From JAZNBI01 sp045586995 (lineage in GTDB: Bacteria > Bacillota > Clostridia > Oscillospirales > CAG-272): a stretch of DNA of 35,539 nucleotides. Of the stretch, positions 7,625 to 15,181 are shown in pieces (the stretch's first letter is position 1; every line of letters begins with the position of its first letter). Made by a program: the position numbers and the translations under genes. The notes under the pieces were generated by a model, which had not been told where the DNA came from, did not search any database, and saw only the letters and a program-made list of their open reading frames with translations. The stretch lies in the NCBI GenBank assembly GCA_045586995.1, contig JAZNBI010000096.1, positions 1-35,539 of the forward strand, in the 5' to 3' direction.

Positions 7625-7660
7625 GCGGCTTGACAACCATCTCGTCAAGTCGCTTTTTTT
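7625..7660 (+). terminator. Rho-independent terminator upstream of the glycan operon promoter
   Basis: GCGGCTTGAC (7625-7634) pairs with GTCAAGTCGC (7644-7653; one G-T pair), then seven Ts. It insulates the glycan operon from upstream transcription. Confidence 0.8.
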
Positions 7661-7711
7661 ATAAAACGGCGCAAAATATGCAATATAAGCGAAGCTTTTA
7701 CCACTTTGCCC

Positions 7712-7740
7712 TTGATTTTTATGTTCATAGGTGATATAAT
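7712..7740 (+). promoter_or_regulatory. Main promoter of the polysaccharide operon
   Basis: TTGATT at 7712-7717, a 17-base spacer and TATAAT at 7735-7740. The leader of about 65 bases contains the GC-rich hairpin at 7764-7783 and a GAGGTG ribosome site at 7796-7801. No other clear promoter was seen before 27902, so this may drive most of the locus. Confidence 0.85.
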
Positions 7741-7763
7741 TATCTGGGATATTATATATTACG

Positions 7764-7783
7764 CGCACGCGCGTACGCGTGCG
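7764..7783 (+). promoter_or_regulatory. GC-rich leader hairpin before the glycan operon
   Basis: CGCACGCG-CGTA-CGCGTGCG forms a perfect 8-bp stem with a 4-base loop in an otherwise AT-rich leader, between the promoter and the ribosome site. Copy 1 keeps it (4498-4517) with one change that leaves a G-U pair. There is no T tract, so it is not an ordinary terminator; an mRNA-stability or protein/RNA-binding role is possible. Confidence 0.6.
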
Positions 7784-7810
7784 GAAAATATTTGCGAGGT
7801 GTTTTACATT

Positions 7811-9019
7811 ATGCAAATCAAACCTTTTGAAAAAAAGATATGGCTTTCTTCTCCAACGATGCACGGAGAGGAAATCAAATACGTCGAGGACGCATACAAC
7901 AAGAACTGGGTCTCCACGGTCGGTGAAAATATCAACGAGGTGGAACGCCTGATTTGTGAAAAGACGGGCTGTAAATACGCTGTCGCGCTCTCCTGCGGAA
8001 CTGCGGCTCTGCACTTGGCGGTGAAGCTCGCAGGCGTAAAGTGTGGCGACAAGGTTTTTTGCACAGATATGACGTTCGCAGCGACGGTTAATCCCGTAAC
8101 GTATGCGGGCGGCGTTCCTGTTTTCATTGATACCGAATACGACACTTGGAATATGGACCCCGTTGCTCTTGAGAGAGCTTTCGAAATTTATCCCGACGTA
8201 AAGGTGGTAGTTCTCGCCAATCTTTACGGCACACCGTGCAAAATGGACGAAATCAAAACGATTTGCGACAGGCACGGCGCAATTATTATCGAGGACGCTG
8301 CGGAATCGCTCGGCGCGACCTACAAGAAAATTCAAACGGGAACTTTTGGTACATATAATGCAATTTCCTTCAACGGAAATAAAATCATCACCGGCTCGTC
8401 GGGCGGTATGCTCTTGACCGACAGCGCGGAGGCAGCGAGCAAGGCGCGCAAGTGGTCTACTCAAAGCCGTGAAAACGCGCCGTGGTATCAGCACGAGGAG
8501 ATGGGCTATAACTACCGAATGAGCAACCTGATAGCAGGCGTGGTCCGCGGACAGTATCCGCACCTTGACGAGCATATTGCTCAGAAGAAGGCGATTTATC
8601 TTCGCTACAAGGAGGGCTTCAAGGACCTTCCTGTTTCGATGAATCCCTACATAGAGGATATTATGGAGCCGAACTTCTGGCTCTCCTGCCTACTTATTGA
8701 TAAGGACGCAATGTGCAAGCAGCTTCGCAGCGATACCGAGGCGCATTACGAAAAGGAAAAGGGCAAGAGCTGCCCTACCGAAATTTTAGAAACGCTCGCA
8801 AAATATAATGCAGAGGGCAGACCGATCTGGAAGCCGATGCATATGCAACCTATATATCGCGCAAATTCGTTTGTCACAGCAAGCTCAAGCGAGGACGCAA
8901 CGGCAAGCGTAGGCGCAGATATCTTCGAGAGAGGGCTTTGCCTGCCGAGCGACAACAAAATGACACCAGAGGAGCAGGACGTAATTATCGAAATCATAAA
9001 GAGTTGCTTTGCGCTATGA
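7811..9019 (+). CDS. DegT/DnrJ/EryC1/StrS aminotransferase, PglE/LegC-like
   Basis: 402 residues. A PLP-dependent transaminase that adds an amino group, usually from glutamate, to a 4-keto-6-deoxy nucleotide sugar. Visible family features: KKIWLSSPTMHGEE start, SCGTAALH (61-68, cofactor phosphate), EDAAESLGA (161-169, PLP ring Asp), and the Schiff-base Lys191 in SFNGNKIITGSSGG. ATG 7811 is chosen over in-frame upstream codons because of the GAGGTG ribosome site and the conserved N-terminus, and copy 1 starts at the same codon. It overlaps the PglC-like gene by four bases, the usual pairing for bacillosamine-type sugars. The dehydratase and acetyltransferase that would complete that pathway (PglF, PglD) are not in the window. 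Confidence 0.9.
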   Translation: MQIKPFEKKIWLSSPTMHGEEIKYVEDAYNKNWVSTVGENINEVERLICEKTGCKYAVALSCGTAALHLAVKLAGVKCGDKVFCTDMTFAATVNPVTYAGGVPVFIDTEYDTWNMDPVALERAFEIYPDVKVVVLANLYGTPCKMDEIKTICDRHGAIIIEDAAESLGATYKKIQTGTFGTYNAISFNGNKIITGSSGGMLLTDSAEAASKARKWSTQSRENAPWYQHEEMGYNYRMSNLIAGVVRGQYPHLDEHIAQKKAIYLRYKEGFKDLPVSMNPYIEDIMEPNFWLSCLLIDKDAMCKQLRSDTEAHYEKEKGKSCPTEILETLAKYNAEGRPIWKPMHMQPIYRANSFVTASSSEDATASVGADIFERGLCLPSDNKMTPEEQDVIIEIIKSCFAL

Positions 9020-9774
9020 AGGAATTATATTTAAACCTGATTTCGACGTGGTGGGGGACTACGATAATTATCCTCATTGCTCTCGCCGTTTGGCTTTTGC
9101 TTTCGATGCTTTTTTACCGCCAATTTTTCAAGCGGTTCTACGATATTTTGTTAAGCGGAATTGCGCTTGCCGTTTTGTCGCCTCTGCTGTTGGCGCTGAC
9201 AATTCTGGGCGCAGTCAAAATGAAGGGTAATCCTTTCTTTACACAAGAAAGGCCCGGCAAGATAAGCAAAAGGACGGGAGAAGAAAAAATCTTCAAGCTC
9301 ATAAAATTCCGCACTATGACCTGTGAAAAGGATGAAAACGGCGAGCTTTTGCCTGATGATAAGCGCCTGACAAAGTACGGAAAAATATTACGCAGTACCT
9401 CGCTTGACGAATTGCCCGAGCTTATAAACATCTTCCTCGGCAATATGTCGATAGTAGGTCCAAGACCTCTGCTCGTGCAGTATCTGCCCTTATATAGCGA
9501 GGAGCAAAGACGAAGACATTCCGTCCGTCCCGGGCTTACGGGATACGCACAGGTATGTGGCAGAAATGCGATTTCCTGGGAAGAAAAATTCAAATTAGAC
9601 GTAGAATATACGAAAAGAATTTCCCTGTTCTATGACCTCGGCATTATTTTTAAAACGGCTTTGACAGTATTAAAGCACGAGGGCATCAGCTCGGAAACTT
9701 CTGTTACAATGGAAAAATTTATGGGAACAGGACAGGAGCAAATTGTTAATAAACAAACGGAGAGTATTACATGA
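9016..9774 (+). CDS. Initiating sugar-1-phosphate transferase (PglC/WcaJ-type)
   Basis: 252 residues. It transfers a sugar-1-phosphate from a UDP-sugar to undecaprenyl phosphate at the inner membrane face, starting repeat-unit synthesis. One N-terminal transmembrane helix (about 15-36), then a second hydrophobic segment (about 45-65), as in monotopic phosphoglycosyltransferases. Signature motifs: KFRTMTCEKD, LRSTSLDELPELINIFLG, MSIVGPRPL and RPGLTGYAQVCGRN. The ATG at 9016 overlaps the aminotransferase stop (ATGA). Partnering with the upstream transaminase suggests an amino-sugar as first residue. Confidence 0.94.
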   Translation: MKELYLNLISTWWGTTIIILIALAVWLLLSMLFYRQFFKRFYDILLSGIALAVLSPLLLALTILGAVKMKGNPFFTQERPGKISKRTGEEKIFKLIKFRTMTCEKDENGELLPDDKRLTKYGKILRSTSLDELPELINIFLGNMSIVGPRPLLVQYLPLYSEEQRRRHSVRPGLTGYAQVCGRNAISWEEKFKLDVEYTKRISLFYDLGIIFKTALTVLKHEGISSETSVTMEKFMGTGQEQIVNKQTESIT

Positions 9775-10760
9775 AAATACTATTTACAAGTGTCGGACGG
9801 CGAGTTGAGCTTATCCAGGCATTTAGAAAGGCGGCGGATGAGCTGCAGATTGATTTAAAAATTTTTGGTGCGGACATTGCAAATGACGCTCCTGCAATGT
9901 ATTTCTGTGATGAACAAAAAATCGTTTGCAGAATCAAGGATAGCAATTATATTCCTCAACTTCTTTTGATTTGTGCGAATGAAAAGATAGATTGTTTAAT
10001 CCCACTCATTGATACCGACCTTTTGGTGCTGGCAGAAAACAAGCAATGCTTTGAAGCGATTGGTACAAAGGTATTGATTTCTGCGGTCGATAAAGTAAAG
10101 TTGTGCAGAGATAAAAACTATACTGCGGACTACTTCGTTTCTCTTGGATTAAAATCACCCTTGCCAGCAAACAGTGTGGAGAAATTTGTGCAGATTATGG
10201 AACGTGGTGAGGTTTCTTTTCCTGCCTTTATTAAGCCGAAGGACGGCAGCTCCAGTATTAATGCTTACAGAGTAGATACCATTGACGATTTGAAGTTATA
10301 TGCTGATAAAATTGAGGATTATATTATTCAACCTTATATCAGTGGCAGAGAATACACTGTTGATATTTTTTGCGATTATGAGGGGAATCCTGTTTATATC
10401 ACACCAAGAGAGAGACTCTCGGTTCGTTCCGGGGAAGTTCTTAAAACGAGAATCACCCAGGATGAAACAATAATTGCCGAAATAATAAAATTAATTGCTG
10501 ACTACAAACCTTGCGGTCAGATTGCAGTTCAACTTATCAAAGAAGAAAAAACCGGAGATAACTACTACATAGAAATCAATCCTCGTTTTGGGGGTGGAGC
10601 ACCATTGAGTATTAAGGCAGGTGCAAACAGTGCCAAAGCAGTGTTGAGAATGTTGAACGGAGAGAAATTATATTATTCGGAAAAAGCAGCAAGAGACGGG
10701 GCTGTTTATAGTCGTTTCGATCAAAGTATTTGTATAAATGAAGGGCAAACAAATGTTTGA
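9771..10760 (+). CDS. ATP-grasp family protein (carboxylate-amine/thiol ligase type)
   Basis: 329 residues. N-terminal Rossmann-like preATP-grasp domain (ILFTSVGRRVELIQAF at 3-18), then the ATP-grasp fold: FIKPKDGSSSINAYRV (nucleotide-binding Lys), IIQPYISGREYTVDIF, and the metal site YYIEINPRFGGGAP (Glu and Asn ligands). ATP-grasp enzymes make an acyl-phosphate and join it to an amine or other nucleophile. In surface-glycan loci such proteins are thought to add an amino acid or similar group to a sugar, but the substrate here is unknown. It overlaps its neighbour on each side (4 bases before, 23 or 8 after). From here the sequence becomes clearly AT-richer. Confidence 0.85.
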   Translation: MKILFTSVGRRVELIQAFRKAADELQIDLKIFGADIANDAPAMYFCDEQKIVCRIKDSNYIPQLLLICANEKIDCLIPLIDTDLLVLAENKQCFEAIGTKVLISAVDKVKLCRDKNYTADYFVSLGLKSPLPANSVEKFVQIMERGEVSFPAFIKPKDGSSSINAYRVDTIDDLKLYADKIEDYIIQPYISGREYTVDIFCDYEGNPVYITPRERLSVRSGEVLKTRITQDETIIAEIIKLIADYKPCGQIAVQLIKEEKTGDNYYIEINPRFGGGAPLSIKAGANSAKAVLRMLNGEKLYYSEKAARDGAVYSRFDQSICINEGQTNV

Positions 10761-11382
10761 GATTGCATCTATAACAGAAATCAAAAAACATATTCAAGGG
10801 CTGAAAGCGATCGTGTTTGATCTGGACGATACTTTGTATAGTGAAAAAGAATATGTTCGAAGTGGCTTTGGAGCAATTGCTGATACGCTACCTCAAATAA
10901 AACAAATGGAAGAAAAGTTGTGGCAAGCGTTTGTACAAATGAAATCAGCCATAGATGAAGTGCTGTCAGCGGAGGGAATATATACGGACGAATTGAAACA
11001 AAAATGCCTTTCGGTGTACCGTTTTCATCAACCCAATATACATTTATACGATAACGCAAAAGAGATTCTTCAACAATTACGGACAGACGGATATAAGTTA
11101 GGAATCATCACAGATGGCAGGCCTGAAGGACAGAGAGCCAAAATTAAGGCACTTGGATTGGATGAGCTTGTGGACTTTATTATTGTTACAGATGAACTTG
11201 GTGGCGTGGAATATCGTAAGCCAAATAAAGCTGCGTTTGTAAAAATGCGAGAAGCACTGGGAGTGGCATTTGAGGAAATGTGTTATATTGGAGATAACCT
11301 AAAGAAGGACTTTGTCGCGCCGGAAATGTTAGGCATCAGAGCAATTCATTTTGCGAATGCCGACGGATTATATAGTACGTAA
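10738..11382 (+). CDS. HAD family hydrolase (phosphatase-like)
   Basis: 214 residues from the first ATG; the in-frame ATG at 10753, preceded by GAAGGG, is an equally good start. Haloacid dehalogenase motifs: I, VFDLDDTLYSE (nucleophile Asp28, acid Asp30); II, IITDGRPEG; III, the Lys in EYRKPNKAAF; IV, CYIGDNLKKD. A helical cap lies between I and II. It probably removes a phosphate from a small metabolite. It overlaps the ATP-grasp gene, and the pair recurs in glycan loci, so they likely act on the same substituent. The substrate cannot be told from sequence. Confidence 0.88.
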   Translation: MKGKQMFEIASITEIKKHIQGLKAIVFDLDDTLYSEKEYVRSGFGAIADTLPQIKQMEEKLWQAFVQMKSAIDEVLSAEGIYTDELKQKCLSVYRFHQPNIHLYDNAKEILQQLRTDGYKLGIITDGRPEGQRAKIKALGLDELVDFIIVTDELGGVEYRKPNKAAFVKMREALGVAFEEMCYIGDNLKKDFVAPEMLGIRAIHFANADGLYST

Positions 11383-11411
11383 CGGGTTTATCAATTAGGG
11401 AGAAAGAAAAA

Positions 11412-12542
11412 ATGAAGAAAGTTTTGTTTGTGAGCAATGTTTTATCTCACATATATGCGTTTCATTTGCCTTACATAAAATGGTTTAAAGAGAATGGCTT
11501 TGAAGTTCACGTAATGGCAAACAGCAATGGTCAGCAAGCCGAATGCTTTGATAAGTATTACGACGTTAAGATTGAGCGTTCACCGTTCTCTTTGAAGAAC
11601 CTTGCAGCATATAAAGCGGCTAAAAAAATCATAGATTCCGAAAAATATGATATCGTACATTGCCATACCCCTATGGGCGGCGTAATCGGGCGGCTTGCCT
11701 CACGGAAAATAAGGAAGCAAGGAGCCAAGGTTCTGTATACCGCACACGGTTTCCATTTCTACAACGGAGCGCCTTTGCTTAATCGGACACTCTTTTACCT
11801 TGTGGAAAAATCGCTCATTAAACATACCGATGCACTAATCACTATTAATAGCGAGGATTATTCTAACCTAAAAAAAATGATTGGCAACCACTCGTGCACG
11901 CCGCATTATATCAATGGCGTAGGCATCGATACAAAACGCTTTTTCCCCTGTCCCGATGAGTTGTGTGAACAGAAGAAAAAAGAATGCGGTTACGATGGTA
12001 AAATTCTTCTATTCTATGCGGCGGAATTTATTCAGCGGAAAAATCATAAATTTTTGATTGAAAATTTTTCAAGAATTGTCAAAAAACATCCAAATGCGAT
12101 ATTGTTGCTTGCTGGAAAAGGACCTCTAACGGCAAAAATGGAGCGATTGGTACATCAACTATCTATTGAGAATTCGGTTTGCTTTTTAGGATTTAGAAAG
12201 GACATCCCCGAATTGTTATCCATAGTGGATATAAACCTCTCAACAAGCTCTCAAGAGGGGTTGCCAATTAACGTGGTGGAAGGTATCGCATCGGGATGCG
12301 CTGAATTGGTATCAAACATCAGAGGTAATATTGATATTGTTAAAAACGGTTATAATGGATTTATCTATCAAGTGAATAATGCAGATGATTTTTGTGAAAA
12401 AGCAGAGACATTAATATCCAATCATGAATTGCGTCGTTTAATGAAAGAGAACAATTTAACATTGATAAAGGATTTGAGTATTGATATTCTTGTAGAGCGA
12501 ATGGCTGACATATATAAGGAAAATTTAAAGGAGGAGCTGTGA
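11412..12542 (+). CDS. Glycosyltransferase family 4 (GT-B)
   Basis: 376 residues. Retaining GT-B glycosyltransferase that adds a sugar to the lipid-linked repeat unit at the cytoplasmic membrane face. The N-terminal acceptor domain has HIYAFHLPYIKWF and the HCHTPMGGVIGRL loop. The C-terminal GT1/GT4 nucleotide-sugar domain has YAAEFIQRKNH, LLLAGKGPL and the E-x7-E motif in SSQEGLPINVVEGIASG. The ATG at 11412 has GGGAGAAAG upstream. It overlaps the cytidylyltransferase start by one base. Donor sugar unknown. Confidence 0.92.
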   Translation: MKKVLFVSNVLSHIYAFHLPYIKWFKENGFEVHVMANSNGQQAECFDKYYDVKIERSPFSLKNLAAYKAAKKIIDSEKYDIVHCHTPMGGVIGRLASRKIRKQGAKVLYTAHGFHFYNGAPLLNRTLFYLVEKSLIKHTDALITINSEDYSNLKKMIGNHSCTPHYINGVGIDTKRFFPCPDELCEQKKKECGYDGKILLFYAAEFIQRKNHKFLIENFSRIVKKHPNAILLLAGKGPLTAKMERLVHQLSIENSVCFLGFRKDIPELLSIVDINLSTSSQEGLPINVVEGIASGCAELVSNIRGNIDIVKNGYNGFIYQVNNADDFCEKAETLISNHELRRLMKENNLTLIKDLSIDILVERMADIYKENLKEEL

Positions 12543-12973
12543 TGGCGAAAAAGTATAAAACAGGGTATACACAGGGCGTTTATGATATGTTTCATATTGG
12601 ACACCTTAATCTCTTAGCGCAAGCCGCCGAACTATGCGATAAATTGATTGTGGGTGTAAATTCCGACGAGTTGGTCTATACATATAAAAATCACTATCCG
12701 GTTATTTCAGAGGCAGATAGACTTTCTATTGTGTCAGCATTGAAATGTGTGAGCGAAGCTTATATAGTGAATACCTTAGATAAGCAAGAGATTCACCGAC
12801 AATGCAATTTCGATGTGATTTTTATTGGGGATGACTGGAAAGGAACCCCTAGGTGGGAAGAGACAGAAAACATAATGTCTAAACGTGACGTTAAAATAGA
12901 GTATCTTCCCTACACTAAAGGTGTGTCTACAACCGAATTGCGGGAACGTATTTTGAAAACAACAAATAATTGA
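12542..12973 (+). CDS. Cytidylyltransferase, TagD/glycerol-3-phosphate cytidylyltransferase-like
   Basis: 143 residues, close to the about 130 of TagD. Nucleotidyltransferase alpha/beta fold with the HIGH motif (residues 18-21, YDMFHIGHLNLL), IFIGDDWKGTPRW and C-terminal GVSTTELRERIL, corresponding to the STT-hairpin of the family. Expected reaction: CTP plus an alcohol phosphate gives a CDP-alcohol and pyrophosphate. ATG 12542 is preferred over GTG 12539 because AAGGAGGAG at 12529-12537 is well spaced to it. With the CDP-alcohol phosphotransferase at 16247 it suggests that the glycan carries a phospho-alcohol such as glycerol phosphate. The alcohol is inferred, not shown. Confidence 0.9.
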   Translation: MAKKYKTGYTQGVYDMFHIGHLNLLAQAAELCDKLIVGVNSDELVYTYKNHYPVISEADRLSIVSALKCVSEAYIVNTLDKQEIHRQCNFDVIFIGDDWKGTPRWEETENIMSKRDVKIEYLPYTKGVSTTELRERILKTTNN

Positions 12974-12998
12974 TATTTTTGGGAAAAGGGTTAAATTC

Positions 12999-13967
12999 AT
13001 GATATATAAACCATTAGTTTCAATAGTAATACCGGTATACAACGGAGCGAATTATTTGAAAGAAGCGATTGAAGCTGCTTTGGCGCAGACTTATAAGAAT
13101 ATAGAAATCATTGTTGTGAACGATGGCTCATCCGATGACGGTGAATCGGCAAAAATAGCCCTAAGTTATGGGGATAAAATTCGGTATTTTGAAAAACCGA
13201 ATGGGGGGGTATCTACCGCTTTAAATATGGCAATTTCCAATATGAGGGGGGAATGGTTTTCTTGGCTTTCCCATGATGATTTGTATCTTCCCGATAAAAT
13301 ATTGTTTCAGATAAAATTTCTCAACAAGATAATGTCCAAATATAAGAGAATTAATTTGGACAAGACTGTTATATATTGTAAAAACTATACTATAAATAAA
13401 GATGGACGTATCATCAAGAAAAAAATATTTATGTTGCCGGAGCATATGAACCGCCAGCATATGATATTGGCTCATCTGAAGAATTATCGAATCGGGGGAT
13501 GCGCCGTATTAATCCCTGCCAAAGCATTTACCGATGCTGGTCATTTTGACGTGGACTGCCGCACTGCTTCGGATAAGGAATATTGGTTTAGGTTAATTAA
13601 CTGTGGATACGATTTCTATTTTTTAAACAAGCGATTGGTAAAGAATCGCGTACATAAAAAGCAAGTCGGAAAAGTGTATGCAAATAGAATGCGAGAAGAA
13701 GGCGATGCGCTAAATACACAAATTGTGAAAACCGTTTGGAAGAACAGAACTACTGAAAATTGGATGTATTTTCTAAAAATTGCTTGCTATCTTGAAAAAC
13801 GGAATCACAAAAACGCTTCAATTTATGCCTTGAACTGTGCAAAAGAACTCTCAAACAATTCTATATCCTACCGTGCTTGCAAGAGTATTGGCCTTTGGTT
13901 CTATCGAATAAAAGGAAAGATATTCTTTGGCTTGCGCTATTTATACAGAAAGGTATCAGTAAAATGA
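12999..13967 (+). CDS. Glycosyltransferase family 2 (GT-A)
   Basis: 322 residues. Inverting GT-A enzyme. N-terminal nucleotide-binding motifs VSIVIPVYNGANYLKEAIEA, VNDGSSDDG and NGGVSTALN, with the metal-binding DxD equivalent in SWLSHDDLYLPDK and a later RTASDKEYWFRL acceptor region. A basic C-terminal tail could touch the membrane. Ribosome site AAAAGGG upstream; four-base overlap with the next gene. Sugar donor and acceptor unknown. Confidence 0.92.
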   Translation: MIYKPLVSIVIPVYNGANYLKEAIEAALAQTYKNIEIIVVNDGSSDDGESAKIALSYGDKIRYFEKPNGGVSTALNMAISNMRGEWFSWLSHDDLYLPDKILFQIKFLNKIMSKYKRINLDKTVIYCKNYTINKDGRIIKKKIFMLPEHMNRQHMILAHLKNYRIGGCAVLIPAKAFTDAGHFDVDCRTASDKEYWFRLINCGYDFYFLNKRLVKNRVHKKQVGKVYANRMREEGDALNTQIVKTVWKNRTTENWMYFLKIACYLEKRNHKNASIYALNCAKELSNNSISYRACKSIGLWFYRIKGKIFFGLRYLYRKVSVK

Positions 13968-15181
13968 AGGTTCTGCAAATTAATGGCGTTGCAAAAAGCG
14001 GAAGCACCGGGAAAATCGTTTCTGGCATTGCAAAAGAGCTCTATGATAGCGGGAATACCTGCTTGATTGCGTATAGTGGAAATAGAGAAACTTTTACAGG
14101 CGATAATTATTTTAAAATAGGTAATCGCATTTGTACAAAATGGCATCAGATATTGGCATTTTTGTTTGGCGATGCCGGATTCCATTCGTCTATTGAAACT
14201 AGACGACTGATTCGCTATATAAAGAGAGAAAAACCGGACATTGTACATTTGCACAACATTTATAGTTTTTATCTAAATGTTGCGGTTTTGCTCTCGTTTT
14301 TACGTAAAAGCAATATACGGATTGTTTGGACCATTCATGACTGTTGGGCCTTTACAGGAAAATGCACACATTTTATTTTTACCGGATGTCAAAAATGGAA
14401 AGAGGAGTGTTATTCGTGCCCTCTAAAAAGCGAATATCCACAGTCTTTTCTTTTGGATAGAACAAAGTCCTTATATAATTTAAAGAAAAAATTGTATATG
14501 GGTCTAAACAATCAAATGACATTGGTTTGCGTTTCACATTGGTTAAAAAGCATTGTTGACCAATCTTTTTTGGGAAACTTTCCAAATACTGTTATATACA
14601 ATGGTGTAGACATAGATGTGTTTAATTCTGTCATTACAGAAGATATGAGGAAAAAATATCATCTGGATAATAAATTTATTGTTTTGGGCGTATCTAACGG
14701 GTGGGGAAAGAATAAAGGACTACAAAGCTTTTTAGACCTTTCCAAAATAGTAGATGAAAGCATCCGCATTGTTTTGATTGGCTTATCACAAGAGCAAATT
14801 GATGCTTTACCTAAAAACATTTTGGGATTATCAAAAACTAAAAATGCAGAAGAATTGAAGAATTGGTACAATGCGGCAGATGGGTTTGTTAGTTTTTCAA
14901 AGGCGGAAACGATGGGCATGGTGGTTGCCGAAGCGCTATCATGCGGCACACCGGCAATAGTTATGCCAACAACCGCTTCTCCTGAATTAGTTGATGCTTC
15001 TACGGGGTTTATCAACAATAGTGCAACTCCTGCCGAATGCTATCAGCACATAAAGAAAATTCAACAATTAGGAAAGGGATACTTTTCTCCTAATTGTATT
15101 CGCCGCGCCAATGAGCTTTTTTCCAGTTCAGGAAATTATGCAAAATATGTTGAGCTTTATAAAAAAATATTAATGGGGTGA
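13964..15181 (+). CDS. Glycosyltransferase family 4, WcaC-like
   Basis: 405 residues. GT-B glycosyltransferase of the GT4 group resembling colanic-acid type enzymes: MKVLQINGVAKSGSTGKI start, DIVHLHNIYSFYLN, IVWTIHDCWAFTGKC, then a cysteine cluster (GCQKWKEECYSCPL) typical of this subgroup. The C-terminal domain holds VIYNGVDIDVF, VLGVSNGWGKNKGL and the catalytic-loop region SFSKAETMGMVVAEALSCG. ATG 13964 is chosen because AGAAAGG precedes it and the family begins at MKVLQI; it overlaps the GT2 stop (ATGA). Confidence 0.92.
   Translation: MKVLQINGVAKSGSTGKIVSGIAKELYDSGNTCLIAYSGNRETFTGDNYFKIGNRICTKWHQILAFLFGDAGFHSSIETRRLIRYIKREKPDIVHLHNIYSFYLNVAVLLSFLRKSNIRIVWTIHDCWAFTGKCTHFIFTGCQKWKEECYSCPLKSEYPQSFLLDRTKSLYNLKKKLYMGLNNQMTLVCVSHWLKSIVDQSFLGNFPNTVIYNGVDIDVFNSVITEDMRKKYHLDNKFIVLGVSNGWGKNKGLQSFLDLSKIVDESIRIVLIGLSQEQIDALPKNILGLSKTKNAEELKNWYNAADGFVSFSKAETMGMVVAEALSCGTPAIVMPTTASPELVDASTGFINNSATPAECYQHIKKIQQLGKGYFSPNCIRRANELFSSSGNYAKYVELYKKILMG

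Larger units (their letters stand above)
7137..7810. other. Intergenic region: repeats, two terminators, XRE remnant, promoter-leader copy 2
   Basis: Contains A/T-rich dyads at 7144-7179, a terminator at 7273-7310, the tail of an XRE-like gene on the minus strand (7351-7587), and direct-repeat copy 2 (7623-7839) with a terminator, promoter and leader of the glycan operon. Confidence 0.8.
7623..7839. repeat. Direct repeat copy 2: terminator, promoter, leader and start of the aminotransferase gene
   Basis: Partner of 4359-4573. Here the module is intact and leads into the full-length aminotransferase ORF, so this is the likely parental copy. The promoter and leader parts align without gaps. 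Confidence 0.85.

Noticed and set aside
7712..7783. Invertible (phase-variable) promoter in front of the glycan operon
   Set aside because: Only one inverted repeat is present, downstream of the promoter; inversion needs matching inverted repeats on both sides. The two repeat copies are direct, which would allow deletion, not inversion.
7583..8575. Minus-strand open frame of 330 codons over the aminotransferase start
   Set aside because: It is antisense to a clear PLP aminotransferase and its promoter. Its N-terminal text is low-complexity and it runs through the direct repeat.
12539..12541. GTG as the start of the cytidylyltransferase
   Set aside because: The ATG at 12542 is one codon later and better spaced from AAGGAGG.
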